A stretch of 64,000 nt of DNA from Stenotrophomonas maltophilia (GCA_002435595.1 DJBL01000004.1:1-64000); one strand, 5' to 3'. Positions 36,307-48,111 are shown, numbered from the stretch's first letter. The notes: generated by a model not told the origin, from the letters alone. Made by a program: numbers and translations.

Positions 36307-36516
36307 TCAGCGCTGCGGACAGGCGTCCAGCACGCAGTTGCGCCACAGCGCCTCGCAATACGCCGGCAGATGCTGGCCCGAGGCGATGCATTCCTGGCGC
36401 AGATCCTCGCAGTAGCGCCCGCCCGGGCACACGATGAGGCCGGCCGAGGCACTGCCGGCCACGGCCAGGGTGCCAAGGAATACGGCGGAGAGTTTCTGAG
36501 CGAACGTCATTTTCAT
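36307..36516 (-). CDS. Small secreted cysteine-rich protein
   Basis: The 69-residue protein has a signal peptide (about residues 1-25, ending ASA) and a mature part of about 44 residues with five cysteines (CPGGRYCEDLRQEC, YCEALWRNC, DAC). No domain is recognised. The mature part has C-x6-C-x6-C spacing, similar to small secreted disulfide peptides. The start codon is the first ATG; a second at residue 3 is possible. It lies between the HDOD terminator and the TonB receptor operon and is likely monocistronic. Expression and export are inferred from the signal peptide. Confidence 0.6.
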   Translation of the reverse strand: MKMTFAQKLSAVFLGTLAVAGSASAGLIVCPGGRYCEDLRQECIASGQHLPAYCEALWRNCVLDACPQR

Positions 36517-36632
36517 ATCGATCTCTCAATCGTCCATCATTGGACCGATTGACCGTATCAACCGACACGCCGCCTCGAACGTGACTGCGGTCACCGTAAG
36601 GCACAACTCAGAATTTCCTGACCCCTGAAACA

Positions 36633-36662
36633 GAAAGAGGGCGGACCCTGCGGTCCGCCCTC
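36633..36662 (-). terminator. Intrinsic terminator of the TonB receptor gene
   Basis: On the minus strand GAGGGCGGACC (36662-36652) and GGTCCGCCCTC (36647-36637) form an 11-bp perfect stem followed by TTTCTG. Confidence 0.8.
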
Positions 36663-36689
36663 CTCGTGTTGCACCCGTACTTCGATGGA

Positions 36690-39548
36690 TCAGAAGCGCT
36701 GGGTGTACTTCATGTACAGGAAGCGACCGATATCGAAGCCGCCGTAGTAGGCGAAGCTCGAGTTCGGCGCCGAGTACATCAGCGGGCCCTTGTGGTCGAA
36801 GACGTTGTTCGCACCGACGGCAATGGTGGCATCCCACGGTGCCTTCCAGCTGACCTGCAGGTCATGGAAGGTGTTGGAGCCGGTCTTGCGCAGCGGTTCG
36901 GATTCGCCGTTGGCCATGTGGTTGGGCGCATTGCACCAGAACTCGCCGGTGTCGATGCAGTCTTCCTTCATGCCCGAGTAGTAGCGCGCGGTGTAGTTGA
37001 CACCGAAGTCGCCCTTGGACCAGTTGATGCCCACGTTCGAACGCACGCGGAACAGGCCGGCTTCGCCGACGCGACCGATCATGATGTTCTGGCCGGCAGC
37101 GTTCTGGCCCTGCTCGTCGTACTTGGACAGGTAGCTGGTCTGCCAGTCGATCGAGAACTGACCGATGGCCAGTTCCGGCAGGCGGTACTTGACGCCCAGG
37201 TCGTAACCTTCGGTTTCCATCTTGCCGAGGTTGGCGGTGCCGTAGGTCAGCGCGCTCACGTGGCCATCGCTGGCACGGGTGACGGCGTCGCAACGGGCGG
37301 TGTTGCCCAGCACGTAGCAGTCGCGCAGGATGCGGTCGACGCTGTCAGCGATGATCATGTCGCTGATTTCGTACTTGTACCAATCCAGCGAGATGTCCAG
37401 GCCCTGCACCCAACGCGGGCTCCAGACCAGACCGGCGGTCGTGCTCTTGGAGGTTTCCGGCTTCAGGTTCGGGTTGGCACCGGAGACGAACTGGTCACCG
37501 GACTGGCACGGCAGGGTCGAACAGACCTTGTTGCCCTGGCCGATCTGCTCGTAGTTGGCCGGCACGCCTGCACTGGTGCACGGGCCGTTGCCGGCAACGC
37601 TGCCCGGCGCCTTGATGCCGCACGGATCGATGTAGGACTCGAAGCTCGAGCTCAGGCCGCCGTACAGGTCGGAGATGGTCGGCGCGCGGAAGCCCTGGGC
37701 GTAGGTGCCACGGACCAGCAGCTCGTCGATCGGACGCCAGGTCAGGCCGAACTTGCTGTTGGTGGTGCCGCCGAAGTTGCTGTAGTCGGAGTAGCGGCTG
37801 GCCATGTTCAGGGTCAGCTCTTTGGCGAAGGCAACGTCGGCCAGGATCGGCACGTTCAGTTCGAGGTAGACCTCGTTCAGATCGTACTCGCCGCGGGTCG
37901 GCTTCTGGCCCAGGCCGGTGGACTGGCCGGACTGCGCGAAGGCGTCGGGCACGTAGCTGCCTTCTTCCTTGCGGTGCTCCACGCCCATGGCAAAGCCCAG
38001 GTCACCGGCCGGCAGGGTCACGATGGAGCCCGACAGGTTGGCGGTGAAGCTGCTGGTCTTGGTGATGCCGCGGGTGGTGAAGGTCGGGAACAGGAAGTCC
38101 TGCAGTTCCTGGTCGGCCAGCGAACCGGCGCCGGCAACGCCGTACGGCAGCAGCGGGTTCCACGGACGGCAGTTGGCCAGCGACGGATCCAGGGTGCCTT
38201 CCACGCCGCAGTGGGCAACGCCGCCTGCATCGACGTAGGACGGGCCCAGCGCCTGGCGGGCCGCGATCAGGCTCATGTCGCCGCGCTGGGTCTTGATCGA
38301 CTCGTTGCGGTTCCACAGCGCGCCGACGTCCCAATCGAAGGACTTGCCGGCCAGCTCGAAGTAGCCGCTGACGGTCGGGGCGAAGCGCAGGGTCTTGAGC
38401 TGGCTGTCGGTGGTGCGCGGCACTTCCCACAGGCGGCGACGGAAGTCGATGCTCTGGTTCAGCGGGTTGAACGCACTGGCGCCGGACAGCGGGGTCTGGA
38501 TGGCCTTGGCGTTGGACTGGTACGGGTAGCCGGAGATCTGCTGGAACGTCTGACGCTCGTTGTAGAGCAGATCGGTGTTCAGGCTGATCGTATCGGTGAA
38601 GTCGTAGGTGCCGTTGATGTACACCGACTTGCGCTTGACGCCGGTCAGCAGGGTCATCTGCTGGTTGGCGTTGGCGTACTCTTCCGGGCTCAGGTCGTGG
38701 TAGTCACCGATGTTGTCGGTCCGGCCGCCCTGGTTCAGGGTCTGCCACACCGAGGACGACTTGGTGCAGTCGTACAGGGTCGGGTTGCACCAGCTGCTGT
38801 TCTGGCTGACCGGGCTCCAGTCTTCCGGGGTCGAGTTCGGACCCAGCGAGCCGTCACGGCTGTACCAGCGGTCCTTGGCCCACACCGGATCCTGCTTGGA
38901 GTATTCGGCCGACAGGGTGAGGCTGCCGCGCTCGCCCTTGGCACCCAGGGTCATCGAGTACTGCTGGCTGTCACCGTCGCCGTTGCCGTACTGGCCCACG
39001 TAGACGCTGGCTTCGCCGCCGTCCACGTTCTTGCGGGTGATCACGTTGACCACGCCGGCGATGGCGTCCGAACCGTAGATCGAGGACGCGCCGTCCTTGA
39101 GGATCTCGATGCGCTCCACGGCCGACATCGGGATCTGGCTCAGGTCCTGCAGGCCGGAGGTGGAAGCGCCCAGGCGCTTGCCGTTCATCAGCACCAGGGT
39201 GCGCTCTGCGCCCAGGTTGCGGATGTCGACGTAGTAGCCGCCCACGTTCTCACCCGAGGCCAGCGACTCCGAACGCGAGATGGCCGGGGAGCCGGCCGAG
39301 GTCAGGTTGTTCAGCACGTCCGCGACGCTCGAGTAGCCCTGCTTTTCCAGGGTTTCACGGGTCATCGTCAGGATCGGCTGCTGGGTCTCCATGTTGGCGC
39401 CGCGGATGCGCGAGCCGGTGACCGAGATGCGGTCCAGGTCAGTGGTGCCGGAGGCAGCTTCCTGCGCCGAGACGAAGCTCGGCGCCAGCGCCAGCGCAAT
39501 GCCGGCGGGCAGAAGGCCCAGCCGCACTGCGGGAGTACGAAAATTCAT
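36690..39548 (-). CDS. TonB-dependent outer-membrane receptor
   Basis: The 952-residue outer-membrane receptor has a signal peptide (ending SFVSAQ, about residue 29), a TonB-box-like [12 protein letters not shown], a plug domain to about residue 170 ([55 protein letters not shown]) and a 22-strand barrel to the terminal Phe ([10 protein letters not shown]). The TGSRIRG start and plug pattern are of the Xanthomonas/Caulobacter receptor type that imports carbohydrates, peptides or other substrates; nothing identifies the ligand. An AraC regulator gene is directly upstream on the same strand, so expression is probably substrate-controlled. Confidence 0.92.
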   Translation of the reverse strand: MNFRTPAVRLGLLPAGIALALAPSFVSAQEAASGTTDLDRISVTGSRIRGANMETQQPILTMTRETLEKQGYSSVADVLNNLTSAGSPAISRSESLASGENVGGYYVDIRNLGAERTLVLMNGKRLGASTSGLQDLSQIPMSAVERIEILKDGASSIYGSDAIAGVVNVITRKNVDGGEASVYVGQYGNGDGDSQQYSMTLGAKGERGSLTLSAEYSKQDPVWAKDRWYSRDGSLGPNSTPEDWSPVSQNSSWCNPTLYDCTKSSSVWQTLNQGGRTDNIGDYHDLSPEEYANANQQMTLLTGVKRKSVYINGTYDFTDTISLNTDLLYNERQTFQQISGYPYQSNAKAIQTPLSGASAFNPLNQSIDFRRRLWEVPRTTDSQLKTLRFAPTVSGYFELAGKSFDWDVGALWNRNESIKTQRGDMSLIAARQALGPSYVDAGGVAHCGVEGTLDPSLANCRPWNPLLPYGVAGAGSLADQELQDFLFPTFTTRGITKTSSFTANLSGSIVTLPAGDLGFAMGVEHRKEEGSYVPDAFAQSGQSTGLGQKPTRGEYDLNEVYLELNVPILADVAFAKELTLNMASRYSDYSNFGGTTNSKFGLTWRPIDELLVRGTYAQGFRAPTISDLYGGLSSSFESYIDPCGIKAPGSVAGNGPCTSAGVPANYEQIGQGNKVCSTLPCQSGDQFVSGANPNLKPETSKSTTAGLVWSPRWVQGLDISLDWYKYEISDMIIADSVDRILRDCYVLGNTARCDAVTRASDGHVSALTYGTANLGKMETEGYDLGVKYRLPELAIGQFSIDWQTSYLSKYDEQGQNAAGQNIMIGRVGEAGLFRVRSNVGINWSKGDFGVNYTARYYSGMKEDCIDTGEFWCNAPNHMANGESEPLRKTGSNTFHDLQVSWKAPWDATIAVGANNVFDHKGPLMYSAPNSSFAYYGGFDIGRFLYMKYTQRF

Positions 39549-39616
39549 TTATCTCTCCGAGGTACGTTAGTAGCGTGTTAAAACGCCTCGGAAAGTTACG
39601 ACTGCGTTACGGTTAA

Positions 39617-40498
39617 TTATTTGCGGGATGCCACCGGAGACTTTGCCGACTTTGGCGACAGCATTCCCGCGCTTTCGCGGAAGCCTGACGCAGACTGCCC
39701 GTAACGCGCGCGGAACGCCCGTGCGAAGCTGCAGCAGTTGTCAAATCCACTGGCCGCGGCCACTTCGCCGATCATCATGTCCGTGTCCCGCAGCAGGTCG
39801 GCCGCACGCTCCAGGCGCAGGCGCGCCGACAACGACTGCGGGCTCTCTTCGTACAGGCTCTGGAAGGTCTTGGACAGGTACCAGCTGGAGAAGTTGGTCA
39901 GCTCGGCCAGTTCGCCGATGCGCACCACGCGGTGGCTGTTGCCTTCCAGAAACAGGCGCGCACGCTGCATGCGGCCGAACACCTGGCGCTTGCGCACGCG
40001 CGAACGGCCCGGGCAGCGCTGCACGCCGCTGGCCAGCACGCGCTGCAGCGAGGCCAGGTGCAGCAGCACCGGGCGCAGCGCCTGCGCCGGCTGGCCGCTG
40101 GCCAGTGCGTCGCGCCACAGGCGCAGGGCCACGCGCACCTCGCTGCGGTTCATGCTGCCGCGACCGGCGTAGAGGCTGCAGTCTTCCAGCTGCCCCAGCG
40201 CGCGCAACGCATCGGGGGTGAGGCTCAGGCCGATGCACAGCCCGTCGCGCCCGGCCTGGATCATCGGCCGGGATTCCTTCTCGAACGCGATCCACTCGCG
40301 CTGGCGCAGGCGGAAGCGGCCTTCCTTGGATTCCACCCAGGCGCTGCCGCGCAGCTGCATCCACACGGTGAAGGTGGTGCCGGCGGTCTGCAGGCTGCCG
40401 AGCCGGGCCACGCCCAGGCAGGTGGGCAGCGGACCGTCATCGACGATCTTGTCCAGGGAAAGCGATTGGCCGCGATCGGCCAGGGAGAGCTGACGCAT
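39617..40498 (-). CDS. AraC-family transcriptional regulator
   Basis: The 293-residue protein has an N-terminal cupin-like sensor part (WVESKEGRFRLRQREWIAFEKE) and a C-terminal AraC HTH pair (residues about 195-275): RIGELAELTNFSSWYLSKTFQSLYEESP for the first helix-turn-helix and MIGEVAAASGFDNCCSFARAFRARYGQSA for the second. It is immediately upstream of, and co-directional with, the TonB receptor gene (68 bp apart), suggesting it controls that gene. The ATG at 40498 is chosen; the frame extends to 40540 with an alternative start. Confidence 0.88.
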   Translation of the reverse strand: MRQLSLADRGQSLSLDKIVDDGPLPTCLGVARLGSLQTAGTTFTVWMQLRGSAWVESKEGRFRLRQREWIAFEKESRPMIQAGRDGLCIGLSLTPDALRALGQLEDCSLYAGRGSMNRSEVRVALRLWRDALASGQPAQALRPVLLHLASLQRVLASGVQRCPGRSRVRKRQVFGRMQRARLFLEGNSHRVVRIGELAELTNFSSWYLSKTFQSLYEESPQSLSARLRLERAADLLRDTDMMIGEVAAASGFDNCCSFARAFRARYGQSASGFRESAGMLSPKSAKSPVASRK

Positions 40499-40619
40499 GA
40501 CTACACCGTGTTTGCCGTTACCGGGCAAACGTTTTGCCAAATCGGGCCAGCCGGGTCAGGACGGTTCCACGAGATTCATCCGAATTCGACACGAGGCCGA
40601 TACGAAGGAATCACGAAGG

Positions 40620-42938
40620 TCATTTTCCCTTGAGGAACAACGCGTTGGAGATGGTCGAGAAGACCGGTGCGGGGGCGTCGGGCAGCGCCATCACGCCGAT
40701 GTCGGCGCCATCGGCCACGGCCAGGGCGAGGTACAAGGCGCTGCCATCGGGGTGGGCGCTGAAGCCGTTGCCGGCGCTGAGCCGGTCCTGATCCAGGCAG
40801 TACTCCACGCGGGCCGCAGCGGCGCTGATGCGTGAGAACAGCGTGGCGCAATCGGCCCGGTTGGACAGGTAGTCGACCGCGCCATTGCGGGCCACGGTCC
40901 AGGTCCGGTAGCGCCAGCGCGTTGGCCGGTCGTCGCTGACCTGCTGGATGCTGTCGGCGGCGAGCGCGGCATTGGCCGACCACAGCCCACCGGCCGACAG
41001 CCGGGTGAACAGCACGCGTCCGGTGGAAGGATCAAAGCGTGCCTGCGAGACCCCGTCGATGCTGCCCAGCAACGTCCATGGCGTACTGCGGCGGTCGAAC
41101 AGCGACAGCCGCATGCGTTCATGCTCGTCGCGGTCGACCACCAGCAGGTGGTCGGCGTCGGCTGCATACAGCGCCTGCAACGGCTGCGCCACCGGTACCG
41201 GCAGGGCCACCACCTGCTCGTCGCGCGGAGATACCTCGTAGATCACCGGATTGGCCTGCGCGTCGCGCCCGGACACCAGCAGGTGGGTGCTGTCCGGGGA
41301 CCAGTCGGCGGCCTGGCGGGTCTCCGGGCGCAGGCCCTCGACCGGGCGCAGCGATTCGGGGCGGGCCAGGTCGGCCCACCACAGGCCGTAGTTGCCGGAG
41401 CGATCAGAAGTGAACACCAGTTGCCGGCCGTCGGGGGCAAGCATGGGTTGGCCATCGCGGCCATTGGAGGCGAACAGGCGCTCGGGCGTGCCCGGCCGGC
41501 CGCCCTCGAGCGGCACCCGGAACAGGCCGAACTGGGCCTTGCGGTGCACGAAGGCGAGCATCTCGCTGTTGCGCGCCACCGCCGGCGACTGCGCATCGTC
41601 GATGCCGACATCGCGCAGGGTACGGGTCTGCACATCCAGCTCGTACAGCCGCGATTCGCTGTCCACGCGGCGGCCGAACACGATGTGGCGGCTGTCGCTG
41701 CGCCACGCCCAGCCCCGGATCTCGGCCGAATCATCGGTGAGCTGCTCGGGCACCCCGCCGGCCGCCGGCAGGCGCCACAGGTCGCCGATCTGCGGATTGC
41801 GCACGAACACGATCCAGCGGCCATCCGGCGAGTAGCGCGGGGCATAGTCGAAGCTGTCCTCGGCCACCTCGTAGTCCAGCGGTGACCAGCGCCCGCTGGC
41901 GATGTCCAGGATGCGGATGCCGCGGTGGGCGAAGCGCCCGGCCAGGGAGCCGAACAGCAGCCCGCGCCCGTCCGGGGTCCAGTCGAAGCTGAGCAGTTCG
42001 GTGCCATCGCAGCGGGTGACATGGCGCACCGCACCGCCGGTGGCGCTGGCGATCAGCACCTCGCAGCTGGCGTCCGGGCCGAACCGGGCGAAGGCGATGT
42101 CGCGGCCGTTCGGCGACCAGTTGGGAAAGCGGTCCGAGTACCCGTCCGGGGTATCGGTGAGCACCCGTGCCGGCGCATTGCCCGACGTCTGCACCTTGAT
42201 CGCACTGCCCTGGCGGGCGTTGCTGTCAGCCTCGTAGGCGACCTGCGAACCATCCGGGGACAGCGTGGGATAGGTCTCGAACCCGGCCGTGGCGGTGATC
42301 AGCCGGTAGGGCCGCTGCGGGCTGCCGATCACCCGGCTGCCATCTTCGAGCACGCCGCTGGACGCGGTGTCCGCTGCCGGGCGCTGCAGCAGCAACGCGC
42401 TCAGCACCAGCAACGCGACCAGCATGCCCAGGCCCAGCACCAGCAGCACGTAACGGCGCATCCTGCGCCAGCGGCTGCGCGGCGAGGCCGGCGCCGCATC
42501 GGACGCGGTCGAGGCAAGCGAACGTGCCGCCGCAACGGGGCTTCCGCTTGCCTCGGGCGCGGCCGGTGCCGGCTCCCCCGCCGCGTCCAGCGCACTCACC
42601 GGCACCAGCAGGCGATAGCCGGTCTTGGCGATGGTCTCGATATAGGGCGTGGCGGCGGCATCGTCGCTGCTGAACGCCTTGCGCAGCTGGGTGACCGCCT
42701 GGGTCAGCACGTCGTTGGTGGGCAGCGTGTCCGGCCACACCTCGGCAAACAGCTCCTCACGGGTCACCACCGCGCCCGGCGCACGCATCAGCGCCTTGAG
42801 CACGCCCAGCGCCTTGGGCGTCAGCCGACGGGTGCGGCGCGCACCCGGCACGCTGACCTCGCGGGAGGACAACGTCACGGTGCATTCGCCGATCCTGATC
42901 ACATCGACTGAAGGTGACTCACTAAGGGGGCTGGTCAT
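40620..42938 (-). CDS. CadC-like winged-helix regulator with beta-propeller sensor
   Basis: The 772-residue protein has an OmpR-type winged helix at residues about 10-110 (RRLTPKALGVLKALMRAPGAVVTREELFAEVWP, then YIETIAKTGYRL), a Pro/Ala-rich linker, one transmembrane helix near residue 165 (YVLLVLGLGMLVALLVLSAL), then a periplasmic-type WD40-like PD40 propeller (repeats TLSPDGSQVAYEAD, NWSPNGRDIAFARF, RYSPDGRWIVFVRN, MLAPDGRQLVFTSD). It is a ToxR/CadC-type one-component regulator with a TolB-like sensor. Target genes are unknown; the AraC/TonB receptor genes follow on the same strand. An in-frame ATG at 42980 is an alternative start. Confidence 0.88.
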   Translation of the reverse strand: MTSPLSESPSVDVIRIGECTVTLSSREVSVPGARRTRRLTPKALGVLKALMRAPGAVVTREELFAEVWPDTLPTNDVLTQAVTQLRKAFSSDDAAATPYIETIAKTGYRLLVPVSALDAAGEPAPAAPEASGSPVAAARSLASTASDAAPASPRSRWRRMRRYVLLVLGLGMLVALLVLSALLLQRPAADTASSGVLEDGSRVIGSPQRPYRLITATAGFETYPTLSPDGSQVAYEADSNARQGSAIKVQTSGNAPARVLTDTPDGYSDRFPNWSPNGRDIAFARFGPDASCEVLIASATGGAVRHVTRCDGTELLSFDWTPDGRGLLFGSLAGRFAHRGIRILDIASGRWSPLDYEVAEDSFDYAPRYSPDGRWIVFVRNPQIGDLWRLPAAGGVPEQLTDDSAEIRGWAWRSDSRHIVFGRRVDSESRLYELDVQTRTLRDVGIDDAQSPAVARNSEMLAFVHRKAQFGLFRVPLEGGRPGTPERLFASNGRDGQPMLAPDGRQLVFTSDRSGNYGLWWADLARPESLRPVEGLRPETRQAADWSPDSTHLLVSGRDAQANPVIYEVSPRDEQVVALPVPVAQPLQALYAADADHLLVVDRDEHERMRLSLFDRRSTPWTLLGSIDGVSQARFDPSTGRVLFTRLSAGGLWSANAALAADSIQQVSDDRPTRWRYRTWTVARNGAVDYLSNRADCATLFSRISAAAARVEYCLDQDRLSAGNGFSAHPDGSALYLALAVADGADIGVMALPDAPAPVFSTISNALFLKGK

Positions 42939-43045
42939 TCCGGTACTACGAGTGAATGCAGAACAACAGGAACGCAGCATCCATCACAACCGAACAACGA
43001 TCGAACGAACCGCCAGATTCCGCACATGCCATCAGCGCAAACAGC

Positions 43046-43180
43046 AAAAAAACTGAAGCGCGCGAATACTAGCCTATGCCGGTTAACTGCGCCTGTGCGC
43101 GCAGAGGACATCAGGCTCTCTCTCGCCGACGAATTCACATAAATTGCTTCAGTATTCGCGCCTCCGGGCGCGAATTTTTT
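43046..43180 (+). terminator. Orphan terminator with competing inverted repeats
   Basis: ATTCGCGCC (43154-43162) and GGCGCGAAT (43167-43175) form a strong stem followed by six T, facing plus, yet there is no annotated plus-strand gene upstream. GCGCGAATACT (43060-43070) also pairs with AGTATTCGCGC (43151-43161), which overlaps the terminator stem, so the two structures exclude each other. On the minus strand CTGAAGC-like sequence ends in a run of seven T (43052-43046). The region may hold a small transcript or a riboregulator. Confidence 0.5.
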
Positions 43181-43189
43181 ATCTGCGAT

Positions 43190-43867
43190 TCAGTTTCGTC
43201 CACGCCGCAGCATGGTCAATCCGACCAGTCGCGAGACCACCAAAGCCACGTACATCACGCCTGCAAACTGCTCCAGCATGACCAGCGCGCGCGCCTGCGG
43301 ATGCACCGGCACGACGTCGCTCAACCCTACCCCGGACAGTAAGCTGAAGCTCAGATAAAGCAGCTCCATCCAGGTGCGCAGTTCGCTCTCGCTGGTGGCC
43401 AGGAAACTGCCCGGATACCACTGCTGGCAGACCGAGAATGCGAAGGCGAACGCCCATGCCAACAAGGTGAAAGTGGCCCCGGCCGCGAACAGTTCGTCGC
43501 GGGTCACCTTGTGGTCCTGGAGCATGTAGGCGGTGAGGCTGCCGGCGGTATAGAAATACAGCAGGCACTCGAGCAGTTGCGCTGTGGTGGTCAACGCGGG
43601 CCTGCCCAGCAGTGCCCCGCTGATCGAGAACACCACCGAGGGGATGGCCAGCACCAGCGCCAGCCACATCCCCAGCGGGCTGCGCCGCACGACCCACAAC
43701 GACAGGCCGAGCACGGCGATGCCGAATGCACCAAACAGGGCGCGGCTGGCGCCGGCCTCGTCCATTGCCGGGTACAGCAGCACGCCGAGCAGCTGCACTG
43801 CCAGCAGCCAGGCCGAAGGATGCCGGCGGGCGATGGCCAGCCACTTGGTGGTGCGTGCGATGGCCAT
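43190..43867 (-). CDS. Ion-channel-like membrane protein with unusual filter
   Basis: The 225-residue protein has about six transmembrane segments (LLAVQLLGVLLYPAM, IAVLGLSLWVV, WLALVLAIPSVVFSI, LLECLLYFYTAGSLTAYML, LLAWAFAFAFSV). The last two flank a pore-helix-like ELLYLSFSLLSGVGLSDVVP. In ordinary K+ channels the filter is TVGYGD; here GVGLSD stands in that place, so selectivity is uncertain. Such ion-channel-family proteins are common in Xanthomonadaceae. It is transcribed on the minus strand; the upstream gap to thiC is short. The function is unknown. Confidence 0.75.
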   Translation of the reverse strand: MAIARTTKWLAIARRHPSAWLLAVQLLGVLLYPAMDEAGASRALFGAFGIAVLGLSLWVVRRSPLGMWLALVLAIPSVVFSISGALLGRPALTTTAQLLECLLYFYTAGSLTAYMLQDHKVTRDELFAAGATFTLLAWAFAFAFSVCQQWYPGSFLATSESELRTWMELLYLSFSLLSGVGLSDVVPVHPQARALVMLEQFAGVMYVALVVSRLVGLTMLRRGRN

Positions 43868-43965
43868 CGTGTCCCCTGCGCTGCCGGTCTGGCGCCGAGC
43901 TTAGCGCGGAACCTGCGCAGGCCACATGAGCATGCCGGGGCCCAGGGCGAGCCCCGGCGCGCGGC

Positions 43966-45942
<1,977 letters not shown>

Positions 45943-45971
45943 CTACGGCGCAGTGCGTCAGCATTGCGAAG

Positions 45972-46060
45972 CATCCCTACGCCGGTATCAACCGGATCAG
46001 GTTCGAAGGGACTGTCTCAACCGTGGCCACTGGGCCGCGGTACCCCCGCTTCGGGGCGAA
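45972..46060 (-). promoter_or_regulatory. TPP riboswitch (THI element)
   Basis: Read on the minus strand, this segment contains the conserved CTTCGAACCTGATCCGG thi-box core, the following TGATACCGGCG, the 5' GGGGTACC, and a closing TAGGGATG, the elements of a TPP riboswitch. It lies 128 nt before the thiC ATG. The ends are approximate. Binding of TPP would repress thiC translation or transcription. Confidence 0.92.
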
Positions 46061-46297
46061 TTAGACCACAACGACGACGCAATTGGCGCACATGGACCGG
46101 TGTGGTCTGATCCGCTGCCGGTACGTGAAAAAGACCCTGATCGGGCATCCCGTAGAATGCTGCGGCGCGCAACGGGCACCCGCCCGGCGCGCCGCAGAGT
46201 TCGGCATTGCCCGGCTTGAATCGCCCCAGCGCCTGCCTTGGCGGCACTGGAGACGGCAGGCATTCGCTCGCCCCTTTTGTACGGAGAAACTCCTGCC

Positions 46298-47866
46298 ATG
46301 GTGTTTCGCATTTCCATCGCACTGATCGTCGCCTTGGTGCTGATCGCCGGGCTCGCGCCCGGCCCCTTCAATGACGTGGTGCAGAGTGGCCTGGGCCACA
46401 TCATCCGCAGCACCGGCTGGCTGTACCTGCTGGTGGTGTTCATTACCCTGTCATTCCTGATGTACCTGGCCTTCGGCCGACTGGGTTCGCTGCGCATCGG
46501 CGGCGAAGATGCCGAACCGGATTTCTCCAACGCCAGCTGGATGTCGATGCTGTTCGCCGCCGGCATGGGCATCGGCCTGGTGTTCTGGGGCGCGGCCGAG
46601 CCGATCTCGCACTTCATCAAGCCGCCCGAAGGCCTGGCGCCGCAGAGCATGGAGGCCGCGCGTGCGTCGATGCGCTATGCGTTCTTCCACTGGGGCCTGC
46701 ATCCGTGGGCGATCTATGCGCTGATCGGGCTGGCGATGGCCTGGTTCCAGTTCAATCGCAACGGCCGCGGGCTGATCAGTGACCTGCTGCAGCCGGTGAT
46801 CGGGGCCCACCATCGCGGCTGGATCGGCACGGTGGTGAACGTGGCGGCGGTGGTGGCCACCGCGATCGGCGTGGCCACCACGCTGGGCTTCGGTACGATC
46901 CAGATCGCGGCCGGGTTGCAGCGGGTGTTCGGCATCGGTGATTCGATTCCGGTGCAGCTGACCATCATCGCGGTGGCGTTCGTGCTGTACATGGCCTCCA
47001 CCACCAGCGGGGTCAACCGCGGCATCAAGTGGCTGTCCAACTTCAACCTGGGCCTGGCGGCGGTGTTGCTGGCGCTGGTGATGGTGCTGGGGCCGACCGG
47101 TTTCATCTTTGATACGTTCACCACCACGATCGGCTCCTACCTCAACTCGCTGGTGACGATGAGCCTGCGCATGTCGCCGTTCTCGGGCAGCACGTGGGTG
47201 GCGGACTGGACGATCTTCTACTGGGCCTGGTGGATCGCGTGGGCCCCGTTCGTGGGCTCGTTCATCGCCCGGGTCTCGCGCGGGCGCAGCATCCGCGAGT
47301 TCGTGCTGGGCGTGGTGATCGCACCGAGCGTGCTGGGGTTCCTGTGGTTCTCGGTGTTTGGCGGCACCGCGCTGTGGTCGCAGATCTTCGGCCACGTGGA
47401 CCTGGCCCAGGCACTGGGCAACGGCTATGAGACGGTGCTGTTCACCATGTTCGACAGCCTGCCGATGCCGATGGTGTTGTCGGTGATCGCACTGGTGCTG
47501 CTGATGATTTTCTTCGTGACCTCGGCCGACTCGGCGGTGCTGGTGCTGGCGACGATGTCCACCGAGGAAGCGGGCGATCCGCCGCTGGCACGACGCATGG
47601 TGTGGGGCGTGGCGATTGCGTTGATTGCCGGGGTGCTGCTGCTGGCCGGCGGGCTGACGGCGCTGCAGGGCATGATCACCATCGCGGCATTGCCGTTCGC
47701 GCTGTTGATGCTGCTGGTGATGTGGTCGCTGTACCGGGTACTGGACATGGAATACGCGCTGCAGCGCCGCCGTGCGCAGCGGGCGCGGCGGATGATGGAC
47801 GAATGGATCGAGCGCGAGATCGCCGCGCAGGAAGAGACGCGGGATGAGGCGGCGAGGGCGCCGTAG
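46298..47866 (+). CDS. BCCT-family betaine/choline/carnitine transporter
   Basis: The 522-residue transporter has about 12 transmembrane helices and the family signature WTIFYWAWWIAWAPFVGSFIARVSRGRSIREF. The aromatic-rich region around WAWWIAWAP forms the compatible-solute cage. GMGIGLVFWGAAEPI and ADSAVLVLATM are also conserved. Substrate (glycine betaine, choline or another quaternary amine) is not predictable. The ATG at 46298 follows GGAGAAA and TCCTGCC. It is divergent from thiC; the two promoters share the 237-bp gap that includes the riboswitch leader. Confidence 0.92.
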   Translation: MVFRISIALIVALVLIAGLAPGPFNDVVQSGLGHIIRSTGWLYLLVVFITLSFLMYLAFGRLGSLRIGGEDAEPDFSNASWMSMLFAAGMGIGLVFWGAAEPISHFIKPPEGLAPQSMEAARASMRYAFFHWGLHPWAIYALIGLAMAWFQFNRNGRGLISDLLQPVIGAHHRGWIGTVVNVAAVVATAIGVATTLGFGTIQIAAGLQRVFGIGDSIPVQLTIIAVAFVLYMASTTSGVNRGIKWLSNFNLGLAAVLLALVMVLGPTGFIFDTFTTTIGSYLNSLVTMSLRMSPFSGSTWVADWTIFYWAWWIAWAPFVGSFIARVSRGRSIREFVLGVVIAPSVLGFLWFSVFGGTALWSQIFGHVDLAQALGNGYETVLFTMFDSLPMPMVLSVIALVLLMIFFVTSADSAVLVLATMSTEEAGDPPLARRMVWGVAIALIAGVLLLAGGLTALQGMITIAALPFALLMLLVMWSLYRVLDMEYALQRRRAQRARRMMDEWIEREIAAQEETRDEAARAP

Positions 47867-47904
47867 GGCGTACACCGTTGCGCTGTCGGTGGCAGGGTCG
47901 CGCC

Positions 47905-48070
47905 GGGTGGGTTGGCGGGACACGCTGCAAGTCCCGCTCCGCGGCCCGGCCCAGCCGCTGGCGGCTGTGCGTTCGGACGCATGCGAGGCAGTGCCTCGCA
48001 AGCAATGTGCCCTCACCCCTGTAAGCTCCGTCGCCGCATCCATGCGGCTCAGGGTCCCGCCAACCCACCC
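47905..48070. repeat. 166-bp multi-hairpin intergenic element
   Basis: A perfect 17-bp inverted repeat, GGGTGGGTTGGCGGGAC (47905-47921) with its complement at 48054-48070, encloses four further perfect hairpins: AGCCG/CGGCT (47953-47966), TGCGT/ACGCA (47968-47981), TGCGAGGC/GCCTCGCA (47982-48000) and GCCGCA/TGCGGC (48033-48048). It fills the gap between the convergent transporter and ggt genes. The architecture suggests a mobile structured repeat or a structured RNA. I recall similar sequence in other Xanthomonadaceae intergenic regions but cannot verify it. Confidence 0.75.
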
Positions 48071-48111
48071 ACCGCGCCCCTCTGACAGTGGGTCGGTGAG
48101 TTGAGGAGAGC

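Noticed and set aside
36666..39581. A 971-codon plus-strand frame opposite the TonB receptor
   Set aside because: It is a high-GC antisense shadow of the receptor, Ala/Val/Gly/Arg-rich, with no ribosome site or domain.
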